Below, one piece after another: positions 43,402 to 51,384 of a stretch of 64,000 bases of DNA; position 1 is the first letter of the stretch, and each line of letters begins with the position of its first letter. Position numbers and translations under genes: made by a program. The notes beneath the pieces are model-generated. The model did no database searches. It had not been told where the DNA came from and saw only the letters and a program-made list of their open reading frames with translations. The stretch is from NCBI GenBank assembly GCA_963545085.1, contig CAUUHV010000009.1, forward strand, positions 1-64,000, in the 5' to 3' direction. Source of the stretch: Catonella sp963545085. Lineage in GTDB: Bacteria > Bacillota > Clostridia > Lachnospirales > Lachnospiraceae.

Positions 43402-44117
43402 TGAAAATTATAGGGATTGACAGCTCCGGACTTGTAGCCTCGGCGGCGCTTTTTTGTGACGGGATTCTTACAGCGGAGTACACTGTAAATCATAAAAAAA
43501 CTCATTCCGCCACACTTATGCCTATGATTTCGGAGATAATAAATATGACCGAAACTGAACTTTCGGAAATTGACGCCGTGGCGGTTGCAGCAGGACCGGG
43601 ATCTTTTACAGGCTTAAGGATAGGCTCCGCTACGGCAAAAGGAATAGCTTATTCTTTAAATAAGCCGGTGATACCCGTATCCACTACAGCAGCCTTAGCC
43701 TATAATATTTATGGCTTTAGCGGAATTATCGCTCCTATAATGGACGCAAGAAGAAAGCAGGTTTACAACGGGCTTTACACCTTTGAAAAAGGTGAGTTTA
43801 AAGAAATAGCTTCAGAAAGAGCTCTTGCCGTAGAGGAACTTATAGATAGGCTCAACGAAAAATTTTTAAATAAAGAGGTTGTCTTTTTGGGCGACGGAGT
43901 GGAGCCTTATAGGGAAATCATAAGTATGGGCATGAAATCCGCTTTCTTTTACGCCCCTGCACATGTTTCAAAACAGAGAGCGGCAAGTGTAGCGGTTTTG
44001 GGAGAAATGTATTATAATAGAGGAAAATATGAGAGTGCGGCTTCACATGAGCCTTTGTATTTGAGGCTGTCGCAGGCTGAGAGGGAGAGAAAGGAAAAGG
44101 AACTGATTTTACCATGA
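43401..44117 (+). CDS. tsaB: tRNA t6A synthesis protein TsaB
   Basis: 238-residue, ASKHA-fold inactive paralogue of TsaD that dimerises with it. Typical blocks are IGIDSSGLVASAAL, VAVAAGPGSFTGLRIGSATAKGIAYSLNKPVIPVSTTAALAYN and PIMDARRKQVYNGLY. It overlaps tsaE (1 base) and rimI (4 bases), an ordinary arrangement for this operon in Firmicutes. Confidence 0.95.
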   Translation: MKIIGIDSSGLVASAALFCDGILTAEYTVNHKKTHSATLMPMISEIINMTETELSEIDAVAVAAGPGSFTGLRIGSATAKGIAYSLNKPVIPVSTTAALAYNIYGFSGIIAPIMDARRKQVYNGLYTFEKGEFKEIASERALAVEELIDRLNEKFLNKEVVFLGDGVEPYREIISMGMKSAFFYAPAHVSKQRAASVAVLGEMYYNRGKYESAASHEPLYLRLSQAERERKEKELILP

Positions 44118-44566
44118 AGGAAGCTTCAATTATAATTCCTATGGAAAAAACACATATTAAGGAAGTTTTGGAAATTGAACGCCTTACTTTTTCCGATCCG
44201 TGGAGCGAAAACGCTTTTATAAAATGCCTAAAAGACGTAAACTGTCATTATTTTACGGCATTATTTGAAAATAAGGTTATAGGCTATGCCGGATACTGGG
44301 GCGTGCTTGACGAGGCGCAGATATACAATGTTGCGGTAGCGGAGAGCTACAGAAATAAAGGAATCGGAAAAATGCTTTTAAATAAGCTGATAGCTTTTGC
44401 GCTGAAGGAAGATGGCAGAAAGAGATTTTTACTTGAAGTAAGAGCGGGAAACATTTCGGCAATCAGACTTTATGAAGGTTTGGGATTTAAAAAGGACGGA
44501 ATAAGACCGAAGTTTTATTCAAATCCTGAGGAAGATGCTGTTTTGATGTCGCTTACGTTTGACTAA
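44114..44566 (+). CDS. rimI: Ribosomal-protein-type N-acetyltransferase RimI
   Basis: 150-residue GNAT enzyme. It shows VAVAESYRNKGIGKMLLNKLIAFAL (acetyl-CoA-binding motif A, RNKGIGK) and LEVRAGNISAIRLYEGLGFKKDGIRPKFYSNPEEDAVLM, the RimI pattern. RimI acetylates the N-terminus of ribosomal protein bS18 in E. coli; other N-termini are possible. Overlaps tsaB and the upstream part of the rnz frame. Confidence 0.92.
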   Translation: MKEASIIIPMEKTHIKEVLEIERLTFSDPWSENAFIKCLKDVNCHYFTALFENKVIGYAGYWGVLDEAQIYNVAVAESYRNKGIGKMLLNKLIAFALKEDGRKRFLLEVRAGNISAIRLYEGLGFKKDGIRPKFYSNPEEDAVLMSLTFD

Positions 44567-44576
44567 AGGAGAATTG

Positions 44577-45488
44577 ATGCTTGATGTATGCTTATTAGGC
44601 ACAGGAGGAATGATGCCGCTTCCTGGGCGGTTTTTAACGGCACTGCTTGTAAGGTATAACGGAAACAGCGTGCTTATAGACTGCGGCGAAGGTACACAGG
44701 TCGCAATAAAGAAAAAGGGCTGGAGCGTAAATCCTATAGGAATCATCTGTATAACCCATTTTCACGGAGACCATATAGCGGGACTTCCGGGACTTCTTCT
44801 TTCAATAGGAAATTCGGACAGAAAAGAGCCGGTAGTGATTATAGGACCTAAAGGGCTTGAGAGAGTTGTGCGTTCGCTTCTTATTATAGCGCCGGAGCTT
44901 CCGTTTGATTTAAGGTTTGTAGAGATAGAGGGAGAAGGTGCGGAATTTAACTATGACGGCATGAAGATAACGGCATTTAGAGTTAAACATAACGTGATCT
45001 GTTACGGTTATAATATAAGCATTGACAGAGCAGGCAGATTTATGCCGGAAAAAGCGGAGGAGCTTAACATTCCGCTAAAATATTGGAATAAGCTTCAAAA
45101 GGGAGAGAGCATAACTGACGGTGAAAACATTTATTTGCCGGAGATGGTTATGGGAGCGAACAGGAGAGGACTCAAGGTTACATATTGTACGGATTCAAGA
45201 CCTGCTCCTGTAATTGCAGAGATGGCAAAAGACGCCGATTTGTTTATTTGTGAAGGGATGTACGGGGATCGTGAGTCGGATAAAAAGGCAAGAGAGAAGA
45301 AACACATGACTTTTGCAGAGGCGTGTGAGCTTGCGGCCTCGGCAAAACCGAGACGGATGTGGTTGACGCATTACAGTCCGGCAATGGCAAAGCCTGAATA
45401 TTATATTAAAGAGGCTAAAAAGATTTTTGATAGGGTAGAACTCGGAAAAGACGGAATGAGCACGGATTTACTTTTTGATGAAGACTGA
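44577..45488 (+). CDS. rnz: Ribonuclease Z (metallo-beta-lactamase fold)
   Basis: 303-residue tRNA 3'-end endonuclease that trims precursor tRNAs lacking encoded CCA, consistent with the tRNA-Leu genes in this window. The zinc motif THFHGDHIAGLPGLL (HxHxDH) and ligands in FRVKHNVICYGY, TYCTDSRP, and MWLTHYSPAM are present. ATG 44577 is chosen for AAAGGAG 5 bases upstream; a farther in-frame codon at 44559 lies inside rimI. Confidence 0.93.
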   Translation: MLDVCLLGTGGMMPLPGRFLTALLVRYNGNSVLIDCGEGTQVAIKKKGWSVNPIGIICITHFHGDHIAGLPGLLLSIGNSDRKEPVVIIGPKGLERVVRSLLIIAPELPFDLRFVEIEGEGAEFNYDGMKITAFRVKHNVICYGYNISIDRAGRFMPEKAEELNIPLKYWNKLQKGESITDGENIYLPEMVMGANRRGLKVTYCTDSRPAPVIAEMAKDADLFICEGMYGDRESDKKAREKKHMTFAEACELAASAKPRRMWLTHYSPAMAKPEYYIKEAKKIFDRVELGKDGMSTDLLFDED

Positions 45489-45500
45489 CAGGAGGAACCT

Positions 45501-46094
45501 ATGAAGAAAAAAACTCAGAATCCCGTTGTTTTAACCGGTATTATGATTGCTGTCGCGGCGCTTATTATCGCGGGCTTTTTTATAGTAAGAGACAGAGCGG
45601 CAAAAAAACAGGAGAATAAGAAATCGAAAAACGAAGTTCAGAAACTCATTGAGATGAATCTTGATGAAAATTATCCGGGGAACGCCAGAGAAGTTTTGAA
45701 AATTCATAACAGACTTATGAAATGCTATTACAATGAGGAACTTACCGAAACGGAGATAAGGAAGCTCTCGGCGCAGAATTATAAGCTTTTTGACAAAGAG
45801 CTGATGGAAAAAAATCCGTATGAAGATTATCTTAAGAGGCTGATTAAAGATATAGCAAACTATAAGACTCTAAAAATTACCGTGATAAATACAAGTATTC
45901 AGGATTTTTCCGAGGCAGAAAGAGAAGTTAAGGGAGGATATAATTTCTGCAATCTTCTCACTTCGTACTTCCTTAAGGAAGAAAGCGCCAGAAAAACGGT
46001 GAATCATAAGTTTTATCTAAGAGAAGACGATGATGGAAAATGGAAGATTTTGTTCTGGGAAAAAACGGAAAAGACGTTTGGCTCCCGTGAGTAA
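45501..46094 (+). CDS. Unknown single-pass membrane protein between rnz and tsaD
   Basis: 197 residues with an N-terminal anchor (VVLTGIMIAVAALIIAGFFIV, residues 9-29). A Lys/Glu-rich linker and a small extracytoplasmic domain (about 60-190) follow, containing YPGNAREVLKIHNRLMKCYYNEELTETEIRKL and KWKILFWEKT. This looks like one of the uncharacterised DUF families common in Lachnospiraceae (possibly DUF6715), but I cannot confirm the family. GGAGG precedes ATG 45501. Function unknown. Confidence 0.7.
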   Translation: MKKKTQNPVVLTGIMIAVAALIIAGFFIVRDRAAKKQENKKSKNEVQKLIEMNLDENYPGNAREVLKIHNRLMKCYYNEELTETEIRKLSAQNYKLFDKELMEKNPYEDYLKRLIKDIANYKTLKITVINTSIQDFSEAEREVKGGYNFCNLLTSYFLKEESARKTVNHKFYLREDDDGKWKILFWEKTEKTFGSRE

Positions 46095-46116
46095 CAAGTT
46101 GTGTGAACAATCCCGA

Positions 46117-46168
46117 ACGCTTACGTAGCGATGTCGGAATGGTGAAATGTTCCGGAGTGTCGAAGCGT
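46117..46168 (+). other. Possible structured RNA before tsaD
   Basis: Outer arms ACGCTT (46117-46122) and AAGCGT (46163-46168) enclose CGGAA (46135-46139) and TTCCG (46150-46154), and a competing hairpin CGCT/AGCG can form at 46118-46130. No strong T tract follows, so it is not an obvious terminator. May be a leader or processing element. Confidence 0.35.
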
Positions 46169-46228
46169 GAAAAAATAATTTAAGTACCCTGTTTGTCAAG
46201 GGGTATATTACTGAAAGAGCATAAGAAG

Positions 46229-47245
46229 ATGAATATTTTAGCTATAGAATCCTCCTGCGATGAAACTGCCGCCGCAGTAGTGCTTGACGGCAGAAAGGTT
46301 TTGTCCAACGTAATAGCTTCGCAAATTGATATACATAAGCTTTATGGAGGTGTTGTTCCCGAAATAGCTTCCAGAAAACATATAGAAAAAATCATCCAAG
46401 TAGTCGACGAGGCTTTGAAAGACGCGAATTTGACTATGGAGGAAGTGGACGCAGTGGGCGTAACCTACGGTCCCGGACTTGTAGGAGCTTTGCTTGTGGG
46501 ACTTTCTGCAGCAAAGGCAATCGCTTTTACAAATAATAAGCCTCTAATCGGGGTACATCATATAGAGGGGCATATCTGCGCAAACTATTTAGAGCATCCG
46601 GAGCTTGAGCCTCCGTTTCTTTGCCTTGTAGTATCGGGAGGACATACCAATCTTGTTATAGTAAAGGACTACGGGAAATATGAGGTTTTAGGAAAAACAA
46701 GAGATGATGCGGCGGGAGAAGCTTTTGATAAGGTCGCAAGAGCCATAGGGCTCGGCTATCCGGGAGGTCCCAAAATTCAAAAAACGGCGGAAAACGGCAC
46801 GGCTTCAATTCCTTTTCCAAGAGCTAAAATCTCTGATAATCCGTTTGATTTCAGCTTCAGCGGATTGAAATCGGCTGTATTAAACTATCTTAATTCCTGT
46901 GAAATGAAGGGGGAAGAGATAATCCCCGCAGACGTCGCGGCTTCATTTCAGGCTGCAGTGGTGGATGTCCTTGTAAGCCATACCATAGAGGGAGCAAAAA
47001 AATTGGCATTTAATAAAATAGCCATGGCGGGAGGGGTTGCGGCAAATTCAGCCTTGAGAAAAGCTATGGAAGAAGAATGCGAAAAACGAGGCTTTAAGTT
47101 TTACCGCCCCGCAACGATATTATGTACCGATAATGCGGCAATGATAGGCTCGGCGGCATATTATGATTATAAGAACGGGTATGTTTCAGATTTAACCTTA
47201 AATGCCGTTCCCAATTTGAAAATAGGGGATAGAAACCGGAGTTGA
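46229..47245 (+). CDS. tsaD: tRNA t6A threonylcarbamoyltransferase TsaD
   Basis: The 338-residue catalytic subunit of t6A synthesis begins MNILAIESSCDETAAAVV. Iron ligands are His111 and His115 in HHIEGHICANY; VSGGHTNLV, AGEAFDKVARAIGLGYPGG and AGGVAANSALR are conserved ATP and substrate loops. ATG 46229 matches the family N-terminus; the upstream TTG 46193 would add 12 unrelated residues. Only a weak AAGAAG ribosome site is visible. Works with TsaB and TsaE above. Confidence 0.95.
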   Translation: MNILAIESSCDETAAAVVLDGRKVLSNVIASQIDIHKLYGGVVPEIASRKHIEKIIQVVDEALKDANLTMEEVDAVGVTYGPGLVGALLVGLSAAKAIAFTNNKPLIGVHHIEGHICANYLEHPELEPPFLCLVVSGGHTNLVIVKDYGKYEVLGKTRDDAAGEAFDKVARAIGLGYPGGPKIQKTAENGTASIPFPRAKISDNPFDFSFSGLKSAVLNYLNSCEMKGEEIIPADVAASFQAAVVDVLVSHTIEGAKKLAFNKIAMAGGVAANSALRKAMEEECEKRGFKFYRPATILCTDNAAMIGSAAYYDYKNGYVSDLTLNAVPNLKIGDRNRS

Positions 47246-47246
47246 A

Positions 47247-47930
47247 ATGAATATTGGAGTAATACTTGCGGCAGGTAAAGGAACCAGAATGGGAAAAGAG
47301 CTTCCGAAGCAGTATCTTCTTCTAAATGGAAAGCCGATTTTAAGCTACAGCCTTGATTTGTTTGAAGAAAGTCAAGCTATAGATAAATATTTGATTGTAG
47401 CAGGAAAGGGAGAGGCTTCGTACATAAAGGAAAATATTTTATACGGTGAAAAATACGGTAAGCTTATTGCGATAATTGAGGGAGGAAAGGAAAGACACGA
47501 TTCCGTGTACGCAGCTTTGAAAATCATCCTTGAGAAGAAGGGGAATACAGATGATGCGGTATTTGTATTTATACATGATGCGGCAAGACCTTATGCGGAT
47601 GAAGAACTTTTAAACAGGCTTGATATCGCTGTCAGGGAGTCCGGCGCGGCAGTTGCCGGAGTTCCGGTTAAGGATACCGTGAAGGTTGTAAAAAACGGCG
47701 TAATTGAAACTACGCCGGAAAGAGCGAATTTGTTTGCGGCACAGACACCTCAATGTTTTTTATTTAAAGAAATCTATAATGCATATAACAAAATGTATGC
47801 TTCTGAAACGGAAATTAAAATTACAGATGACTCACAGGTTATGGAGTTGTTCGGAAGTCTTAAATGCAGACTTATAGAAGGAAACTATAAAAATATAAAA
47901 ATAACCACGGAAGAGGATTTGAAGGATTGA
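47247..47930 (+). CDS. ispD: 2-C-methyl-D-erythritol 4-phosphate cytidylyltransferase
   Basis: 227-residue enzyme of the MEP isoprenoid pathway, joining CTP and methylerythritol phosphate. The N-terminal LAAGKGTRMGKELPKQYLLLNGKPIL is the CTP-binding signature. The family block IHDAARPYADEELLNRL and VPVKDTVKVV follow, and TDDSQVMELFG completes it. Starts directly after tsaD. It is the last clearly chromosomal gene before the mobile element. Confidence 0.95.
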   Translation: MNIGVILAAGKGTRMGKELPKQYLLLNGKPILSYSLDLFEESQAIDKYLIVAGKGEASYIKENILYGEKYGKLIAIIEGGKERHDSVYAALKIILEKKGNTDDAVFVFIHDAARPYADEELLNRLDIAVRESGAAVAGVPVKDTVKVVKNGVIETTPERANLFAAQTPQCFLFKEIYNAYNKMYASETEIKITDDSQVMELFGSLKCRLIEGNYKNIKITTEEDLKD

Positions 47931-48021
47931 CTCATGTAAAAACATAGGATTGTAAGTCGCAGGCGGCTTTCTGCAAAAACCTTGCAAAAATTTAGAAACG
48001 AAGCTTTGATACTGTAAAATA

Positions 48022-48062
48022 AACATAGGCATTGAAGATATTCAATCCCCAATGCCTATGTT
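48022..48062. repeat. Perfect 13-bp inverted repeat at the element's left side
   Basis: AACATAGGCATTG (48022-48034) and CAATGCCTATGTT (48050-48062) are exactly complementary with a 15-base spacer. On the minus strand the hairpin is followed by TTTATTTTA, so it can act as a terminator for the minus-strand promoter at 48175-48203. It may also be an element-end inverted repeat. Confidence 0.6.
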
Positions 48063-48449
48063 CCTTGATAACAGAATAGTGTTGCCATAAGGTATCTACC
48101 ATTTACCAAGCCGAATATTAGTTCGTATGCCAAGACACATTCTGCTTCAACACAACATTCATATGCCAATTCCTATATTAAGGGAGTTGATAAAATATGT
48201 CAAGTGTTGTAGTTAAAAATTTTTACATAAGAGTGAAGAGCGAGTAGAAACAACTGAAATTACATCAGGGTTAAGCAGCCGGATGAGCCATGACGTAAAT
48301 GGATAAGACCCCCAACAAGTTAAGGTCTGCTAAGCTGGAAATATGCAGAGGGTAAAATTCTCAGATGATAAAATTCCCGGATGTTTGCTTAAACACTTAT
48401 GGCAATTTATGTTATGTCCTTTATTAAAAAATAAAGGAGATGGAAAGTT
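48063..48449. other. Leader region of repA with several possible RNA stems
   Basis: No good reading frame. Short complementary arms occur, such as AGACC (48306-48310) with GGTCT (48324-48328) and TCTGC (48326-48330) with GCAGA (48345-48349), which are mutually exclusive because they overlap. Such switching stems upstream of repA would suit an attenuation or antisense control of replication, known in RepA_N-type plasmids. This is inference. Confidence 0.35.
48175..48203 (-). promoter_or_regulatory. Minus-strand promoter upstream of repA
   Basis: On the minus strand TTGACA (48203-48198), exactly 17 bases, TAATAT (48180-48175). The transcript would start near 48168 and end at the hairpin 48062-48022, giving a small RNA of about 150 bases. 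An overlapping plus-strand pair, TTGATA (48187-48192) with TAGTTA (48210-48215), is also spaced by 17. Confidence 0.55.
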
Positions 48450-49325
48450 ATGGCTTTTCTTAAGGTTGATTTAGAGATGCTCATGGATAATATGTTAAGT
48501 AAGGAAGCTGTGTTGCTGTATTCCTATTTGGTAAGTCTTAAAGGGATGTCAGAACGGAATAATATTATAGATGAAAACGGAAAGACTGTTGTATTCTGCA
48601 AGAACGACAAGGCTATGGAAATATTAAATGTGAGCAAACCAACCGTAATAAAGATTTTTAAAGAATTGGAAGAACTTAATTATATAAAGAGAGTCAGAAG
48701 GGGGCTGTGTAAAGCCTCTTATATTTATGTGAACGATAAGCCCGAAGTTCGCCACCATACTTGTGTGAGCACGGATAATCAAGTAGGGGGACACTTTGTA
48801 CATACTCAATTAAATTCATGTGAGATAGAACCTGATAATGTTGATACTTTTATGGAAAAAGAAGGGATAAAGGAAGAAGTAGGAGAGCTTTGTACTGTGC
48901 AGATAGAAGATGGTAAGAACATAACCGAATTAAAAGTAGGGATTTTGCCGGAGGCTGAATCTGTAATTAAGGAAAATGAGAGCAAAACTGAAAGTATGCT
49001 GAAAGTTTGTAGGGCAAAATCCGCAATGGATGAAATAATAAAACAGAAGAATCTTGATTTACCGCAAACGGTTATAAATATGATTATATCAAAAATACAG
49101 CTAAGTAATTACAAAATTTATAATATGTACAGATATATTTTAAAATGTATAGAGAATTATTTTGAGAGTTCTGCTAATGTTGTAAGTTACAGGCAAAAGA
49201 TTAATAAATTTTATAACAGCGACAAGAAAAGTAAATTTTGTGATTTTCCTCAACGGGAGTATTCGGTGGAAGAAATAAGCGCTATTGAAAAAAGGCTGCT
49301 AACGTGGTCTTGTATGGCAATCTGA
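48450..49325 (+). CDS. RepA_N-type replication initiator
   Basis: 291 residues. The N-terminal winged-helix domain (1-95) reads AFLKVDLEMLMDNMLSKEAVLLYSYLVSLKGMSERN, then IIDENGKTVVFCKNDKAMEILNVSKPTVIKIFKELEELNYIKRVRRGLCKASYIYV. This matches RepA_N initiators of large Firmicutes plasmids and related integrated elements. A variable middle and a C-terminal helical region follow. AAAGGAG is 10 bases before ATG 48450. It indicates that the element is or was able to replicate as a plasmid. Monocistronic; terminator at 49429. Confidence 0.85.
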   Translation: MAFLKVDLEMLMDNMLSKEAVLLYSYLVSLKGMSERNNIIDENGKTVVFCKNDKAMEILNVSKPTVIKIFKELEELNYIKRVRRGLCKASYIYVNDKPEVRHHTCVSTDNQVGGHFVHTQLNSCEIEPDNVDTFMEKEGIKEEVGELCTVQIEDGKNITELKVGILPEAESVIKENESKTESMLKVCRAKSAMDEIIKQKNLDLPQTVINMIISKIQLSNYKIYNMYRYILKCIENYFESSANVVSYRQKINKFYNSDKKSKFCDFPQREYSVEEISAIEKRLLTWSCMAI

Positions 49326-49428
49326 CACAAGTGCTTTACTTCAGAAGATAAAAGTGTTTTACTTTAAGAAGTAAAAGATTTTTACCTAAATAGATATAAA
49401 TAAAATAAAAAATACAATAATATTTTTT

Positions 49429-49461
49429 ATCATCAGTCTTATTAGAGATTGATGATTTTTT
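49429..49461 (+). terminator. Terminator after repA
   Basis: ATCATCAGTCT (49429-49439) pairs with AGATTGATGAT (49446-49456), with one G-T pair, followed by TTTTT. A second palindrome, TTTTACTT-TAAG-AAGTAAAA, lies just after the gene near 49353-49373. Confidence 0.8.
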
Positions 49462-49502
49462 GTGCTCAAAAAGTGAAATAAGGATGGGGAGGGACTTATT
49501 TT

Positions 49503-49876
49503 ATGCTGGATATTATTTTTAAGTCAAAGGAACATGAAGAATTTTTCAGGGAAAGCCTTAGAAAATGTAAAATACAAGATGAGTATCACAGGGCACTTTT
49601 TACGTGTTAGGGATTTCCGAAGAAACGAGAAAACACATTAACAAAATTTTTGATTTTAAGAATGATGTCATAAAACCGGACGGTTTAAATGAGGATTGGC
49701 AAACAAGCGGAACAATAAAAATCTGCATATTAGCGTTAAATCTTTGGAACGGATACGTTGATGAAGAAGGAATATGTACTACTCCGGAATATTTATTTGC
49801 TTGTGACTATGCGAAATACTTTATTGAGGGAGTCAAGTTAAGATATCCTCATTGTTTCAGAGAAATATTTGGCTGA
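49503..49876 (+). pseudogene. Small conserved element gene with one-base frameshift
   Basis: From ATG 49503 the frame reads MLDIIFKSKEHEEFFRESL...HRALF, then stops at TAG after CTTTTTACG. One more T in the run at 49597-49601 would give HRALFYVLGISEETRKHINKIF and join the frame from 49604 to 49876, whose product continues FDFKNDVIKPDGLNEDWQTSGT. The joined protein (about 124 residues) resembles the small DUF6075-type proteins found in Clostridia phages and ICEs. The change is a single-base deletion in a homopolymer, so it may be real decay or a sequencing error. RBS is weak. Confidence 0.7.
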
Positions 49877-49895
49877 TAATGCTAAAAATCAGAGC

Positions 49896-50027
49896 ATAGT
49901 AAAGCAAGCTGTACGAAGTAAGGAATAATGTCATAGTATAGCAGCTATATGAAGTTAAAAATAACTACAAAGTATAGCATGCTGTATGAAGTAAAATAAC
50001 AAAGTATAGCGGCTGTATAAAGTTAAA
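49896..50027 (+). repeat. Four imperfect 27-bp repeats upstream of parAB
   Basis: Units begin near 49896, 49933, 49969 and 50001, with consensus AAAGTATAGCxxGCTGTA continuing TGAAGTAAA. The period is about 32-37 bases. Two units lack one base between AGC and GCT. The core AGC..GCT is partly palindromic, like a protein-binding site. The same unit recurs after parB at 52362-52495, so both arrays bracket the partition genes. Probable ParB binding sites (centromere) or initiator iterons. Confidence 0.85.
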
Positions 50028-50087
50028 CAGGATATTACAAAAGTTTGTATTTTAAAATAAGGCAAAAAATTATAAGGGGATATTTTA

Positions 50088-50369
50088 ATGACAGAGAATA
50101 CATTAAAAAAAATATATAACATAACGCAAGCATGTGTTACGGCAATTAAACATAGTTTGATACTTATAATTCTGATAATTACAACAATATTAGGAATACT
50201 ACTATTTCCTTTACCAGAAGGCGTGATGAATGGATTGCAGTCAATATTGGATTTTATTGTCAGAGCGGGGATTATTGCAAGTTTTCTTTTGCTCACGGTT
50301 TTATCTATATCATTTTTAACACTTTTGATATGTTATGTTATTGTTTCGCGTAATAGAACAGATGAATAA
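50088..50369 (+). CDS. Small two-span membrane protein of the element
   Basis: 93 residues, with two membrane spans (about 22-41 and 58-83: ILIILIITTILGILLFPL and IIASFLLLTVLSISFLTLLICYVIV) and a short polar N-terminus. No family recognised. RBS AGGGGAT lies before ATG 50088. It stands between the first repeat array and parA. Confidence 0.55.
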   Translation: MTENTLKKIYNITQACVTAIKHSLILIILIITTILGILLFPLPEGVMNGLQSILDFIVRAGIIASFLLLTVLSISFLTLLICYVIVSRNRTDE

Positions 50370-50486
50370 AATCAGAGAGTATGGTGACTTGTGCATATAA
50401 TTTATTTTCTTTTTCAATATCCTATCCCTTTAAAACAGTGATAAGGACAAAATCTGATTGTAATGGAGAGAGTTTGCGATTAGATT

Positions 50487-50545
50487 TTGCAAGCTACCTA
50501 TTTATGGAGAAAACGCAGGCACTTTCTCATAAATAGGGCTTGCAA
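50487..50545 (+). other. Long hairpin in the parA leader
   Basis: TTGCAAGC (50487-50494) pairs with GCTTGCAA (50538-50545). CTATTTATGGAGAAA (50498-50512) pairs with TTTCTCATAAATAG (50523-50536) with a single bulged G. Together this is a stem of about 22 bp with a 10-base loop, AACGCAGGCAC-like. No T tract follows; an mRNA or replication-linked structure is possible. Confidence 0.6.
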
Positions 50546-50566
50546 GGTTGCACCTTGACAGCAGAA

Positions 50567-50582
50567 GTGGGAAGTTTCCCAC
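50567..50582. promoter_or_regulatory. Short palindrome before parA, possible operator
   Basis: GTGGGAAGTTTCCCAC has 7-bp arms around a 2-base centre, 28 bases before the parA start. Its symmetry suits a dimeric DNA-binding protein; as RNA its loop would be too tight. Confidence 0.45.
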
Positions 50583-50610
50583 ACCCTCTAAAAGAAAGGA
50601 AAAATTAAAG

Positions 50611-51384
50611 ATGGCAAAGATAATAGCGGTAGCAAATCAAAAAGGAGGAGTCGGAAAAACGACGACATCATTGAATTTAGCGGCAGGGCTTGCTAAAGAG
50701 GGAAATAAAAAGGTTTTACTTATTGATTTTGACCCACAGGCATCCCTTACAGTTGCTGTTGGATGGGACGATCCTGATGAAATAGAAACTACAATAGCCA
50801 CGCTTATGTATGAGAGCATCAATGAAAAAAATATAGATACAGAAAAGGCAATAGCTCATAAAGAAGAATTTGATATTATTCCAAGCAACATACTCCTGTC
50901 ATCTGTAGAAATAATGCTTGTCACTGCGGTTTCAAGAGAGTATAGGCTAAAGGAGATAATCGAAGAAATTAAGGATAAATATGATTTTATAATATTAGAC
51001 TGTTCACCGAGTCTGGGAATGCTCACTGTGAACGCACTCGCTGCATGTGACAGCGTAATTATTCCGGTTACGGCGGAATATCTTTCCGCAAAAGGTTTGG
51101 AACTTCTGCTCGCCTCCATTGTTAAGGTCAAAAACAGAATCAACAAGGAACTTATCATAGACGGTATTTTAATTACTATGTATTCCGAAAATACAAACGT
51201 GTCCAAATATGTGGAACAACTGCTGTGTGCTACTTATTTAGGTAAGATAAGAATATATAAAACCAAGATACCGAGAACGGTTAAGGTGGGCGAAAGTATT
51301 ATGAAAAATAACCCGATTGTATATGAAAATAATAAAGCCGGAACAGCCTACGTGGAGTTTGCGAGAGAGGTGAATGGAAAATGA
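50611..51384 (+). CDS. parA: ParA partition ATPase
   Basis: 257-residue ATPase that positions replicated DNA together with ParB. It opens MAKIIAVANQKGGVGKTTTSLNLAAGL, with the deviant Walker A KGGVGKTT (11-18). DFDPQASLTVAVG and FIILDCSPSLGMLTVNAL (Walker B) follow. ATG 50611 starts the conserved N-terminus, with AAAGGA 10 bases upstream. Overlaps parB by 4 bases. Chromosomal soj/parA usually sits near the origin; the surroundings here and the flanking repeats mark this as the element's own copy. Confidence 0.95.
   Translation: MAKIIAVANQKGGVGKTTTSLNLAAGLAKEGNKKVLLIDFDPQASLTVAVGWDDPDEIETTIATLMYESINEKNIDTEKAIAHKEEFDIIPSNILLSSVEIMLVTAVSREYRLKEIIEEIKDKYDFIILDCSPSLGMLTVNALAACDSVIIPVTAEYLSAKGLELLLASIVKVKNRINKELIIDGILITMYSENTNVSKYVEQLLCATYLGKIRIYKTKIPRTVKVGESIMKNNPIVYENNKAGTAYVEFAREVNGK

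Noticed and set aside
48056..48169. Minus-strand 37-codon frame starting with TTG, Cys-rich, between the minus-strand promoter and the hairpin
   Set aside because: The predicted transcript starts at about 48168, leaving no leader or ribosome site. Probably not translated.
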